From NCBI RefSeq assembly GCF_025999835.1, contig NZ_AP025628.1, forward strand, positions 2,666,001 to 2,730,000: a DNA stretch of 64,000 bases, read 5' to 3'. How positions within the stretch are numbered: the stretch's first letter is position 1; every line of letters begins with the position of its first letter. The notes under the pieces are model-generated. The model was given only the letters and a program-made list of their open reading frames with translations, searched no databases and had not been told where the DNA came from. Source of the stretch: Caldinitratiruptor microaerophilus. GTDB lineage: Bacteria; Bacillota; Sulfobacillia; Symbiobacteriales; ZC4RG38. A program made the translations under genes and the position numbers. Shown piece by piece: positions 1-7,529 of this stretch.

Positions 1-6
1 TTCCAT

Positions 7-36
7 ATTATACCGCGCCCCGGCCGCACTTCTCAA
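7..36 (-). promoter_or_regulatory. Promoter firing leftward out of the window
   Basis: On the minus strand a -35 TTGAGA (31-36) and a perfect -10 TATAAT (7-12) are 18 bp apart. It would drive a gene beyond the left edge, divergent from the MFS gene at 262. It is seen by eye only; the gene it serves is not in view. Confidence 0.55.
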
Positions 37-199
37 CAGAATACCAGTCCCTTCCATGCACTCCGGCGCCGGACCCCACCCCGGGCACGGGTTGCCGCCA
101 GTTTACTCTTCGGCCGCGTTCCCCGGCCCCCCTGCCGCCAACCGGCCCAGCTGCCTGACGGGCGGCCCGGACGAACCCTGGGTGTCGGGAACACCCTCC

Positions 200-229
200 T
201 TGACAGGCCTGTCAGGGAAAGGCTATAAT
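200..229 (+). promoter_or_regulatory. Sigma-A promoter with overlapping palindromic operator
   Basis: A perfect -35 TTGACA (200-205) and a perfect -10 TATAAT (224-229) with an 18-bp spacer lie 32 bp upstream of the MFS start. The -35 box is embedded in a perfect 14-bp palindrome, TGACAGGCCTGTCA (201-214), and a second inverted repeat, GGGTGT/ACACCC with a 5-bp loop (180-196), sits just upstream. A palindrome over the -35 of an efflux gene is the usual arrangement for repression by a TetR- or MarR-type regulator. The regulator is not identified. Confidence 0.75.
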
Positions 230-261
230 GCGAACATCTGTTCCACGTCGGAGGAATCCCC

Positions 262-1518
262 ATGTCCGGGCCTTCGGCGGCCCGTGCCGCGGTGCTGTTC
301 GCCCCGGTGGCCCAGGGCGCGATCGAGGCGGTCGTGTATGGCTACGGTCCGCTGCACCTGCGCCAGGCGCTCGGCGAGGGCAGCCTGACCGTGGTGACTT
401 TGTTCATGGGCGCGACCGCCCTGGTGACGTTCCTCGTGGCGGGCGCCTGGGGCCGGCTGGGCGATCGGAGCGGGCGGACGCTCGAGCTCATGGCAGGAGG
501 ACTCGCCGGCGCCGGGGTGGGACTGTACCTGCTGCCGGCCGGCCGCACCTCCGCCGCGTTCATCGCGCTGGCGGTCGCGTCGGCGGGACTCCTGGCCGCC
601 GTGGGACCCCTGGGCGTCGCCTGGCTCACGGTGCGCACGCCGCGGCAGCCGGCGCTGGAGGCCGCGCGGTTCTACCGGGGTCGGTCCATCGGGTGGGCGG
701 TCGGGAGCTTCGGCACTAGCTACCTGGTCCGGGCGGGAGGGATCGCCGGCGTCACCCGCGCGTTCTGGGCCGGGGGCGGTCTCGCCCTGGTCGCGGCGCT
801 GACCCTGGCTGCCGCCGCGCTGGCGGGGCGGCGGCCTGCGCCCATCGGTGGTGCCGCGCTGCCCGGCGCCGCACCGGTGCGCCAGCGCGACCCGGGGCCC
901 GCCGGTTCCGAACCGGGTACCCCGGAGCCGGCCGCCGGGCCGGTCTGGCGCAACCCGTTCGTCGCCGGGGTGGCGCTCACGGTGGTCCTGACGGCCACCG
1001 GCAACGAGGCGTTCTTCGCGGTGCTGGCGACCTACCTCACGGAGTTCCTCGGCGGTCCCCCATCGCTGGTGGGCCTCTCCCTGGGGGTCGCCAGCACCCT
1101 GGGCATCGCCGTGATCGGGCCCGTGGGCAACCTGGCCGACCGCTGGGGACCCGAGCGGGTGCTCTTCCTGGGCACTCTCGGATACTTCGCCATGTACGCC
1201 CTCGTCATCCTCGCCCGCGACCCCGTCGCCGTCACGGCGGCGTTCGCCGTTCCCCTGTACCCCTTCCTCTCGACCGGCGCGACCGGGGTACTGGCCCGCC
1301 GGACCTCCGCCCGGAGGCGGGGTGAGGCGATCGGCCTCTACGAGGGCAGCGCGGCGCTGGCAGCGACGGCCGGCAGCCTGGCGGCGGGGCTCGTCGCCGA
1401 CGCGCTCGGTCTCCCGTGGGTCCCGGTCCTGTCGGTCTCCCTGGCGGCGGCCGGAGCGCTCGCCGCGTGGACGCGGGTAGTGCGGGCGGCCGCGGCCGTG
1501 CGCTCACGGTCCCTGTAA
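262..1518 (+). CDS. MFS transporter (multidrug-efflux type)
   Basis: This 418-residue integral membrane protein has the alternating hydrophobic segments of a 12-helix major facilitator. Between helices 2 and 3 it carries a motif-A-like stretch (GRLGDRSGRT, about residues 68-77), and an equivalent loop in the second half reads NLADRWGPERV. A Pro/Ala/Gly-rich hydrophilic loop (about residues 190-230) joins the two six-helix halves. The ATG follows GGAGGA by a good distance. The gene is monocistronic with a consensus promoter and operator just upstream. The substrate cannot be read from sequence; drug or metabolite efflux driven by the proton gradient is the family default. Confidence 0.8.
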   Translation: MSGPSAARAAVLFAPVAQGAIEAVVYGYGPLHLRQALGEGSLTVVTLFMGATALVTFLVAGAWGRLGDRSGRTLELMAGGLAGAGVGLYLLPAGRTSAAFIALAVASAGLLAAVGPLGVAWLTVRTPRQPALEAARFYRGRSIGWAVGSFGTSYLVRAGGIAGVTRAFWAGGGLALVAALTLAAAALAGRRPAPIGGAALPGAAPVRQRDPGPAGSEPGTPEPAAGPVWRNPFVAGVALTVVLTATGNEAFFAVLATYLTEFLGGPPSLVGLSLGVASTLGIAVIGPVGNLADRWGPERVLFLGTLGYFAMYALVILARDPVAVTAAFAVPLYPFLSTGATGVLARRTSARRRGEAIGLYEGSAALAATAGSLAAGLVADALGLPWVPVLSVSLAAAGALAAWTRVVRAAAAVRSRSL

Positions 1519-1598
1519 GAGGGCCGCCCAGCCTGTCCGTCGCCGAAGGCGAGTACCCCCGGTCCGGCGGGAGAACCTAGGACCGGGGAGGGACAGAC

Positions 1599-1877
1599 GT
1601 GGTCGATTGGGAGCAGGTCGACCGGACCGGCCGGGAACTCCGGGAACTGGGGCACCGCCGGGCCGAGCTCGTCCGGCGAATCCGGGAGCTCGAGGCGGCC
1701 GGTCGGAAGGAGCGGTGCGTCGAGCTCACGGACGAACTGGAGGCGATCAGCCTCCAGTGTCAGGAACTCCTGAGCCGGCAGCACGGCATCCTCGCCGCGG
1801 CGTTCCCGTCGCCCGGCCTGGGACCCGGCGCACAGGCGGGCGACGGCTTCGCGACACCGGAGCGGGTCACGTCGTGA
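1599..1877 (+). CDS. Small coiled-coil hypothetical protein
   Basis: A GTG start at 1599 follows the strong ribosome site GGGGAGGGA (1585-1593). The 92-residue product is mostly charged heptad-like helix (about residues 5-65, rich in E, R and L), followed by a flexible Gly/Pro tail. No family is recognised. A hairpin formed by CCCCGGTCC (1557-1565) and GGACCGGGG (1580-1588) covers part of the ribosome site, so translation could be modulated. The gene ends 56 bp before the tRNA-Leu att repeat and is chromosomal, not part of the integrated element. Confidence 0.55.
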   Translation: MVDWEQVDRTGRELRELGHRRAELVRRIRELEAAGRKERCVELTDELEAISLQCQELLSRQHGILAAAFPSPGLGPGAQAGDGFATPERVTS

Positions 1878-1933
1878 ATGGGTGCCGCTCGCGAGTCGGC
1901 CCCCGGCTGGATACCGGGGGCCATTCCGCTTGG

Positions 1934-2002
1934 ACCCGCTTCCCACGCCTGGTGCGAGAGGTGGGGGTCGAACCCACACGCCTTTCGGCACAGGATCCTA
2001 AA
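1934..2002 (-). repeat. Distal att site: 3' fragment of tRNA-Leu
   Basis: These 69 bp match 9617-9685 with six mismatches. On the minus strand they contain the 3' part of a tRNA-Leu: half the anticodon loop, variable arm, T arm with an intact GTGGG/CCCAC stem, acceptor 3' strand, CCA and about 17 bp of flank. There is no 5' half, so this is not a gene. It is the att copy left at the far end when the element entered the tRNA. The shared sequence stops in the anticodon loop, a usual crossover position for tyrosine integrases. Confidence 0.88.
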
Positions 2003-2156
2003 GCCGGTAGGCAGCATTTTCCTGCATCAAGGCGCAGTAACGCGCAGCACGAAGCAAATTCACGGGATTCGCTCCAGAAGCGGCCTTGCGGACTTGGTGT
2101 TGCAAGACGCTGCTGGTAATTGCAAGGCGATGACAGGAGTATTTGTCATGGCAACG

Positions 2157-2177
2157 GTGGTCAGAAGTAGTGGTCAA
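2157..2177 (+). repeat. Left-end paired GTGGTCA heptamers
   Basis: Two GTGGTCA copies (2157-2163, 2170-2176) are 13 bp apart within a 21-bp stretch that recurs exactly at 9553-9573, near the other end of the element. Paired short repeats at both ends of a tyrosine-integrase element fit arm-type binding sites for the integrase N-terminal domain. This is inferred from position and repetition. Confidence 0.6.
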
Positions 2178-2354
2178 AACCGAACATCGCCCTGAGGTGC
2201 TCGAATCCGGTGAATGAGCCGTTCGGACCCGAAAGCCGCTACAGACGCCGCCCGTAGGACTACGGTACACGGGATACTGTTCGCAGGAGCCGAAATATAC
2301 GGTTGTTTTGGCGTGGATAGTTCGGCACAGATTGGGTCTGCGAAGGCGGTGGGG

Positions 2355-2383
2355 TTGACATTCCCTGCAAGCCGTGGTAGTTT
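2355..2383 (+). promoter_or_regulatory. Candidate promoter of the element's replication genes
   Basis: TTGACA (2355-2360) is followed after 17 bp by TAGTTT (2378-2383), a weak -10 preceded by TGG. It lies about 190 bp upstream of the HTH gene and is the best-matching promoter on this strand before the HTH-primase-ATPase run. The -10 is poor, so activity may be low or activator-dependent. Confidence 0.4.
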
Positions 2384-2571
2384 AAAGGCAGCCCGCCACG
2401 GTGCGCTGCACCGCCGCGTTCCGCCGAACTAGGTGCGGCCCGTGCTAGCCGGATTTCAGGCCGACATCGTGCCCGCTGCGGGCTGGCCCCTGCACGGTGT
2501 CGGCTGCCCCGAGGGGCCTCCAGGTCAGTTTTGGCCTGGGGGCCCCTTTCGCTTGCGGAGGAGGTGACGGA

Positions 2572-2778
2572 ATGGAGCTACAGGCCCAGGCTCCGGGCCG
2601 CTTCCTGCGCCGTCGCAAGGCCGCTGAGTACTGCGGGGTCTCCTTGCGGACCTTCGACGGCTGGTTGGCGGCAGGACTTCCCCATCTCAAAATTGGCAAT
2701 ATTATCCTGATCGACCGAGACGAGCTGGAGCGGTGGCTTTCCGCCCACCGCCGGGGTGGCTACACGGCAAGCGCATAA
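2572..2778 (+). CDS. AlpA/excisionase-like helix-turn-helix protein
   Basis: An ATG at 2572 directly after GGAGGAGGTGACGGA is preferred over an in-frame start 75 bp upstream. The 68-residue product is a winged helix of the excisionase/AlpA type: FLRRRKAAEYCGVSLRTFDG forms the HTH, followed by a wing and a C-terminal helix with DELERWL. Such proteins bend att DNA or activate the excision functions of integrated elements. As the first gene of the replication cluster it is the likely excisionase or early regulator. The alternative is a plain transcription factor for the downstream operon. Confidence 0.7.
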   Translation: MELQAQAPGRFLRRRKAAEYCGVSLRTFDGWLAAGLPHLKIGNIILIDRDELERWLSAHRRGGYTASA

Positions 2779-2835
2779 ACACGAGGCCCCTTGGCGCCGC
2801 CACGCCAAGGGGGCCGGTGGGAGGAGGTGAAGCGC

Positions 2836-3099
2836 GTGCCGCTGCGGGACCTTGACCCCATCCTCCGGGACGAGTTCGACGCTGCCGCCCTATACCGACC
2901 CGGCGACCCCGGCTGGCGTGTGTGGAGCGCCCGAAGGGGCCTGGCGCATCTCCCGGAGTGCCACTGGGCTAGGCGCATTTCTCCCGCGAATCGGCAGCGT
3001 GCTAGTCGGGCGGAGGCAATGGCGCTCGTGAAGCGCCCGGCACTGTGCTGCTTGCGGCACGAGGTACTGGAAACGCTGCTGGCCGCGGAGTCCGACTGA
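2836..3099 (+). CDS. Small hypothetical protein of the element
   Basis: A GTG at 2836 follows GAGGAGGTGAAGC and gives 87 residues; an in-frame ATG at 2791 lacks a comparable ribosome site. The protein is basic, with a central WRVWSARRGLAHLPECHW region and three cysteines, two of them adjacent near the C-terminus (ALCCLRHE). No domain is recognised. It sits between the HTH gene and the primase in the same operon, so a replication accessory or DNA-binding role is possible but unproven. Confidence 0.5.
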   Translation: MPLRDLDPILRDEFDAAALYRPGDPGWRVWSARRGLAHLPECHWARRISPANRQRASRAEAMALVKRPALCCLRHEVLETLLAAESD

Positions 3100-3158
3100 G
3101 CGGACGACGAACCCGCCGACCTGTCCGGCGGGCGCTGCGAAGGGGTGAGCAAGTTTCC

Positions 3159-4130
3159 ATGATGGAACCTACCACAAATCAGCAGACTTGTCAACCTGTG
3201 CTGGTGCGGCTCCCGGCAGACCGGGAGCCCACCGGCCCGGCCACCGGCCTTACCACTGGTGGGGCGCACGACGAGGAATCCGCGGGGCTCCGCGACGCCG
3301 CCCTGGCCTACGTGCGCCGCGGTTGGCCCGTCTTTCCGCTCCACGGCATCCGCGATGGACGCTGCACGTGCGGGGACCCCGGCTGCCGGGACGCTGGGAA
3401 GCACCCTCGGGAGCGCGGCGGCTTCCACACCGCACGGGCCAGCGAGGGGCACGTCATCGTTTGGTGGGCGAAGTACCCCGGTTCGAACATCGGGCTGCCG
3501 ACCGGACGCACGAGCGGGCTGGCGGCTATCGACATGGACCCGCGAAACGGCGGGGACGAGACGCTTCGCCAGTTCGAGGAGCGTTTCGCGCCGCTCCCCT
3601 CGACCGTGGAGGCCACGACCGGCGGGGGTGGCCGTCACATCTTCTTCACGTGCCCGCACGGCGGGCTTCCGAGCCGCACTCTCGGCCCGGGGTTGGAACT
3701 CAAGGGGGACGGGTCCTACGTCGTGCTGGCGCCGTCGATGCACCGCTCCGGGCGGCGGTATGCGTGGGCTCCGGGCCGCTCGCCAGATGACATCGAACCT
3801 GCACCCCTGCCGGGGTGGATCATCGAGCGTGTCCAGGCCACCGGCAGGGTAGCCCCCGGCCCCGGGCCGAAGCGACCCGCGGAGTTCTGGCGGGCCCTCG
3901 TGGCCGAAGGGGCCGCAGAGGGGGAGCGGAACGTCCGCCTCGCGCAGCTTGTCGGCCACCTTCTTCGCTGTGGCGTCGACCCCTGGGCGGTGCTCGAACT
4001 GGCGAGGGCGTGGAACGAGGCCCGGTGCCACCCACCGCTCGAAGACAGTGAGGTTGTGAAGGTTGTGAACTCCATAGCTGGAAGGGAACTGCAGCGGAGA
4101 AAGGAGGCCACCCGCCGTGGCCGACGCTGA
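3159..4130 (+). CDS. Primase-polymerase (prim-pol) of the integrated element
   Basis: The ATG at 3159 is chosen because the preceding in-frame stretch is compositionally unlike the protein; a second ATG follows immediately. The 323-residue product begins with a bifunctional primase/polymerase domain: AYVRRGWPVFPL near the start, a Cys-rich zinc-binding patch (CTCGDPGCRDAGKHPR), the metal-binding AIDMDPRNGG, then a GGGGRHIFF strand. The C-terminus (about residues 240-310) matches the helical PriCT-1 type. It would make primers, and perhaps extend them, at the element's origin. Its last 14 bp overlap the next gene, implying coupled translation with the ATPase. Confidence 0.82.
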   Translation: MMEPTTNQQTCQPVLVRLPADREPTGPATGLTTGGAHDEESAGLRDAALAYVRRGWPVFPLHGIRDGRCTCGDPGCRDAGKHPRERGGFHTARASEGHVIVWWAKYPGSNIGLPTGRTSGLAAIDMDPRNGGDETLRQFEERFAPLPSTVEATTGGGGRHIFFTCPHGGLPSRTLGPGLELKGDGSYVVLAPSMHRSGRRYAWAPGRSPDDIEPAPLPGWIIERVQATGRVAPGPGPKRPAEFWRALVAEGAAEGERNVRLAQLVGHLLRCGVDPWAVLELARAWNEARCHPPLEDSEVVKVVNSIAGRELQRRKEATRRGRR

Positions 4131-5925
4131 TACCCGGAACATCGAGGCCCTTGCAGAAGACGCCGCGGAGGTCGAACAGAAGCCGGAGGAGCGCCGGTCG
4201 CAGGCGTCTACTCTGGTCGAGCTAGCGGAGCGGGCCGGTGTTGAACTGTGGCACACCCCTGACGGCGACGGCTTCGGAACGTTCGAGATCAACGGCCACC
4301 GGGAGAACTGGCCGCTCGGGTCGAGGGCCTTCCGCCGCTGGCTGGCCCGGCGCTTCTACGAGGAGCACGGCAAGGCTCCTGGGTCACAGGCGCTCCAGGA
4401 CGCCATCAACGTGCTGGAGGGCCGGGCGCAGTTCGACGGCCCGGAGCACCCCGTCTACGTGCGGATAGCGCAGCACGGCGGGAACGTCTACTTGGACCTA
4501 GCCGACGCGGACTGGCGGGCGGTGGAGATCACCCCGACCGGCTGGCGCGTGGTCGATACGCCGCCCGTCCGGTTCAGACGGTCACGTGGCATGTTGCCCC
4601 TCCCGGCCCCGGTTCCGGGTGCCAGCGTCGAGGAACTGCGTGCCTTCGTGAACGTGGGGTCCGACGATGACTGGCGGCTGCTTGTGTCCTGGCTTGTCGG
4701 GGCGCTGCGTCCATCTGGGCCGTACCCAGTCCTCATCCTCCAGGGCGAACAGGGCAGCGGGAAAAGCACCACCGCACGGCTGGTTCGCCGGATGATTGAC
4801 CCCGCCGTGGCGGACCTGCGTACGGTGCCACGGGACGAGCGCGACCTCATGATCGCTGCCCGCAACGGCTGGGTGGTGGGCTACGACAACCTTTCGGGCC
4901 TGCCGGTGTGGCTGAGCGACGCCCTGTGCCGGGTGGCCACGGGCGGGGGGTTCGGCACACGCACGCTGTACGAGAACACGGAGGAAACGATCATCGATGT
5001 ACAGCGACCCGTCATCATTAACAGCATCGACTCCCTGGCCGAGCGCGGGGACCTGCGCGACCGCGCCGTCGTCCTCTACCTGCCACCGATCCCCGACGGG
5101 CAGCGACAGGACGAGCGCACGCTCTGGACTCGCTTTGAAGAGTCCCACCCGCGCATCTTGGGGGCGCTGCTGGACGCGGTGAGCATGGCCTTACGACGGC
5201 ATGCTACCGTCCGGCTGGAGCGGCTGCCGCGGATGGCCGACTTCGCTATCTGGGTGACGGCTGCCGAACCGGCGCTCCCGTGGGCGGAGGGGGCGTTCCT
5301 GGCCGCGTACGGCGAGAACCGCGCCGAGCAAGAGCGGCAGGCGGTCGAATACGACCCGGTTGCACGGGCCGTCGTGCAGCTTGCGCGATCCGGCGGCTGG
5401 GACCGTACGGCGTCGGAGCTGTACGACGCACTCTCCGGCATGGTGGACGAGCAAACCCGGCGCTCGCGGGCGTGGCCGCGCGGTCCAAACGCACTGTCGA
5501 GCCGGCTGAAGCGGCTGGCCCCCACGCTCCGGGCCGTGGGCGTCGAGATCGGTGATGGGTACATCGGCCGCGGGAACGAGAAGCGCAAGGTGGTCATCAT
5601 CCGTCCGAGTATGCAAAAGATCGACCACATCGACCCCATCGACCCCAAGAGGCCGCAAACCCAGTCTACAAGCGGAATCCAGGCGGGGTCGATGTTGGGG
5701 TCGGTTGCAATGACAACCGACCCCACCGACCCCAGGATCGACCCCGCGGGGTCGGTTGGGGTCGATGTGGGGTCGATTGGGGTCGATACATCGACCCCGC
5801 GCAATCCCGCTTCCAGAGCGGATGGGGCAGATGGGGTCGATGGGGTCGATCTTTCGCAGACATCTTCTACTGCGGGAGGAGAAGCGGGGCGGCAACCTCG
5901 CCGCGTGGTCCGGGTTATGCCCTGA
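4117..5925 (+). CDS. P-loop replication ATPase/helicase with repeat-rich 3' end
   Basis: A GTG at 4117 after AAAGGAGG starts a 602-residue protein. About residue 209 is a Walker A motif, GEQGSGKST, followed by a Walker-B-like VVGYDNLSG and a sensor-like asparagine strand (PVIINSID). The layout resembles SF3-like replication ATPases that pair with prim-pols in phage satellites and integrative elements. The last 100 residues are low complexity (IDHIDPIDP, GVDVGSIGVD) because the DNA there is a dense array of GGGGTCGR octamers. The reading frame survives the array, so the repeats are probably kept for DNA function, perhaps as origin iterons bound by this protein. Confidence 0.75.
   Translation: MADADTRNIEALAEDAAEVEQKPEERRSQASTLVELAERAGVELWHTPDGDGFGTFEINGHRENWPLGSRAFRRWLARRFYEEHGKAPGSQALQDAINVLEGRAQFDGPEHPVYVRIAQHGGNVYLDLADADWRAVEITPTGWRVVDTPPVRFRRSRGMLPLPAPVPGASVEELRAFVNVGSDDDWRLLVSWLVGALRPSGPYPVLILQGEQGSGKSTTARLVRRMIDPAVADLRTVPRDERDLMIAARNGWVVGYDNLSGLPVWLSDALCRVATGGGFGTRTLYENTEETIIDVQRPVIINSIDSLAERGDLRDRAVVLYLPPIPDGQRQDERTLWTRFEESHPRILGALLDAVSMALRRHATVRLERLPRMADFAIWVTAAEPALPWAEGAFLAAYGENRAEQERQAVEYDPVARAVVQLARSGGWDRTASELYDALSGMVDEQTRRSRAWPRGPNALSSRLKRLAPTLRAVGVEIGDGYIGRGNEKRKVVIIRPSMQKIDHIDPIDPKRPQTQSTSGIQAGSMLGSVAMTTDPTDPRIDPAGSVGVDVGSIGVDTSTPRNPASRADGADGVDGVDLSQTSSTAGGEAGRQPRRVVRVMP
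5630..5849. repeat. Iteron-like array of GGGGTCGR octamers
   Basis: Fourteen copies of GGGGTCGA or GGGGTCGG occur in both orientations, starting at 5630, 5639, 5685, 5697, 5717, 5726, 5738, 5748, 5758, 5769, 5779, 5791, 5833 and 5842. From 5738 to 5791 they recur every 10-12 bp, on one face of the helix. The array lies inside the 3' end of the replication ATPase gene. In SaPI-type elements the origin sits beside the rep gene and holds such repeats, so this is a candidate replication origin or autoregulatory site. Confidence 0.6.
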
Positions 5926-5937
5926 CCCCATAAAACG

Positions 5938-5997
5938 GCACAGATTACCAGAAGCCAGCACAGATTGCCAGGACCCAGCACGGATTACCAGCACTGC
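5938..5997 (+). repeat. Three 20-bp direct repeats after the replication gene
   Basis: Three tandem units of exactly 20 bp begin at 5938, 5958 and 5978, each starting GCACRGATTRCCAG. They lie in the short gap after the replication ATPase stop codon. The regular spacing suggests a protein-binding array, perhaps a second part of the origin or the site of an element regulator. Confidence 0.6.
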
Positions 5998-6060
5998 TGC
6001 TGGAAGCCACCCGGCGGGGGGCCGATGACTGCGACCCCCGCCGGCCCGGTAGCACGATAT

Positions 6061-6075
6061 GTTGCCATCAGCAAC
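6061..6075. promoter_or_regulatory. Inverted repeat GTTGC-N5-GCAAC, one of three
   Basis: GTTGC CATCA GCAAC lies just before the ribosome site of the gene at 6092. Close relatives occur at 7880-7894 (GTTGCCATCAACAAC) and 8128-8142 (GTTGCCGATAGCAAC), all inside the element and none seen elsewhere in the window. Three dispersed copies near gene starts look like operators of an element-encoded regulator. Confidence 0.45.
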
Positions 6076-6091
6076 AGAGGAGGACACCGCC

Positions 6092-6337
6092 ATGCTGACC
6101 GTTCGCGAGTACCTGGCCTTCCACCAGCCGCACGTCCTGGCCGTGCTGGTGGCGCGCTACGGTCCCCTCCACAGCCCCCGGCCCCCGAGGCGCTACCGTC
6201 CGGCGGTGCGGCTGGTCGCGGACGGCTGGCCGTCCTGGCGGCTGTGGAAGGCCGTCATGCAGGAGCCGCCGAAGCCGGGGCTCGGGGGGCTGCTGCCGGG
6301 GGAGCACAGCACGGCCCTGGTGGCGTGCCGTCCTTAG
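6092..6337 (+). CDS. Small hypothetical protein of the element
   Basis: The ATG at 6092 follows AGAGGAGGACACCGCC; an upstream in-frame start at 6059 would run through the inverted repeat. The 81-residue product opens with YLAFHQPHVLAVLVARYG and has a tryptophan-rich basic middle (DGWPSWRLWKAV). No family is recognised. Its stop overlaps the end of the convergent membrane-protein gene by four bases. An inverted repeat directly upstream suggests regulation by an element repressor. Confidence 0.5.
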   Translation: MLTVREYLAFHQPHVLAVLVARYGPLHSPRPPRRYRPAVRLVADGWPSWRLWKAVMQEPPKPGLGGLLPGEHSTALVACRP

Positions 6338-6999
6338 GTCTGTGGAGCGTCTCCTTCGGGCGCACGTGCTGTGAGGTGTTGACTGGATTCGCTCGGACCA
6401 CCTGGGGCTGGTGGCTTGGTGCCCGCTGGTTGCGCGTGCGGCCCCTCAACCACCAGGGCGACCATCAAAGCGATGATGGAGAGTATCGCTAGTACGGACG
6501 ATTGCGCTGCAACGGCCAACGCCAGGCCGGGCACCGCGGCAAGCAAAACAAGTCGCGCCCACGCTGGTTTGGAAAACCACCAACGCTCGAACCCACGCTC
6601 AGAAGGGAGCGGCTTCGCTGCTTCCTGTTGCGGCGGTGCTGTTGGGCGGGATTCAGCGCCACTTGCCGGTGTACTCGCCGTCTGGACGCGTTGTTCAGGA
6701 ACCACGGATCGGGCTGATATGTTCCGCAGTGCGTAGGCCACCGCAGCGCCCGCAACGGCGTAAGCGACAAACCCGCCATAGTTCGGCAGGTACGCGTTCG
6801 CCTGCCAGAAGCCAACGCCGCGGAAGGCAGGAACAGTCGTACCCTGCGAGTCTCCGAATGTCCACACGAACCGCCCTGACCGAAGACCAACACTCCACAG
6901 GGCTCTCTCAGTGGCCTCATCGTGCTGCCCGAAGGCCAGGAAGCCGAGGATGAACAGGTAGACCCCATACCATAGCCACAGACGGTCGGTTCGGCTCAT
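6334..6999 (-). CDS. Membrane protein of unknown function
   Basis: The 221-residue protein has about four hydrophobic helices: near residues 8-22, 74-92, 145-163 and 165-183. A Pro/Gln/Ala-rich soluble loop (about 93-140) separates the helix pairs and a proline-rich tail follows. The ATG at 6999 has AGGAG upstream and begins 26 bp after the secreted-protein gene, so the two are one operon. No family is recognised. Pairing with a secreted protein inside a mobile element suggests a surface or exclusion role, but this is only inference. Confidence 0.6.
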   Translation of the reverse strand: MSRTDRLWLWYGVYLFILGFLAFGQHDEATERALWSVGLRSGRFVWTFGDSQGTTVPAFRGVGFWQANAYLPNYGGFVAYAVAGAAVAYALRNISARSVVPEQRVQTASTPASGAESRPTAPPQQEAAKPLPSERGFERWWFSKPAWARLVLLAAVPGLALAVAAQSSVLAILSIIALMVALVVEGPHAQPAGTKPPAPGGPSESSQHLTARAPEGDAPQT

Positions 7000-7025
7000 C
7001 GTGCTGCCTCACTCCTGTACGACGG

Positions 7026-7529
7026 TCACGGAGCCTTGGAGCCGCATAGTGCCGTATACATCCTCCAGGCATCCAGCGTCAACGTAGAGCCTTGCTGTAC
7101 GTAGCCACCAAAGGTCTGGCAGAACTGGAGACGCGCATCGGGAACGTTCAGCTTTACCTTCGCTGGATCGGAGCCGCAGAACTGAACATACTGTGCCCAT
7201 CCCTGCAACGTAAGGGCTGGTTGTGCTTGGTTGAAGGTTTGGCAGAATTGCAGCCGCGCATCGGCAGGGAGCGCAATTGCGACTGTCTTAGTGGAGTCGT
7301 CCCACAACACCTGCGCGCCGAGCGCCTCAGACACGGCCCGAAGCGGGACCATCGTTCGCCCGCCGAGGATTACTGCAGGCACGTCGCTCTGCACGAACCT
7401 GCCGTTCACATACACCGATACCACCGGCAGCCCTTGGAACGTCGCCCCCTGCGCGAAGGCCGCACCGCCGACGAGCAACACCGCCGCCACAACGGCCACC
7501 GCGAGCCTCCTCGTCCGCGTCCTGAGCAT
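7026..7529 (-). CDS. Secreted protein with copper-amine-oxidase-like (stalk) domain
   Basis: The 167-residue protein has a signal peptide (RTRTRR, then AVAVVAAVLLVGGAAFA) and one copper amine oxidase N-terminal-like domain (VYVNGRFVQSDVP, GRTMVPLRAVSEALGA, VLWDDSTKTVAI). This domain is common on the surface of clostridial spore formers and is not enzymatic. After it the peptide DARLQFCQTF occurs twice, about 46 residues apart, each with a further downstream cysteine (QFCGS, ALCGS), so a disulfide-linked two-repeat module is likely. AGGGGAGGAGGA precedes the ATG. It leads the operon with the membrane protein downstream. Surface cargo in a replication-capable element is unusual. Confidence 0.72.
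   Translation of the reverse strand: MLRTRTRRLAVAVVAAVLLVGGAAFAQGATFQGLPVVSVYVNGRFVQSDVPAVILGGRTMVPLRAVSEALGAQVLWDDSTKTVAIALPADARLQFCQTFNQAQPALTLQGWAQYVQFCGSDPAKVKLNVPDARLQFCQTFGGYVQQGSTLTLDAWRMYTALCGSKAP

Noticed and set aside
1934-2002. Second tRNA-Leu gene
   Set aside because: No 5' half, D arm or acceptor 5' strand; it is only an att remnant.
2214-2432. Small plus-strand ORF near the left end of the tRNA element
   Set aside because: No ribosome site, no recognisable motif, and it spans the candidate promoter.
5620-5860. CRISPR array
   Set aside because: Repeats are 8 bp, in both orientations and about 10 bp apart; no spacers of CRISPR size and no cas genes.
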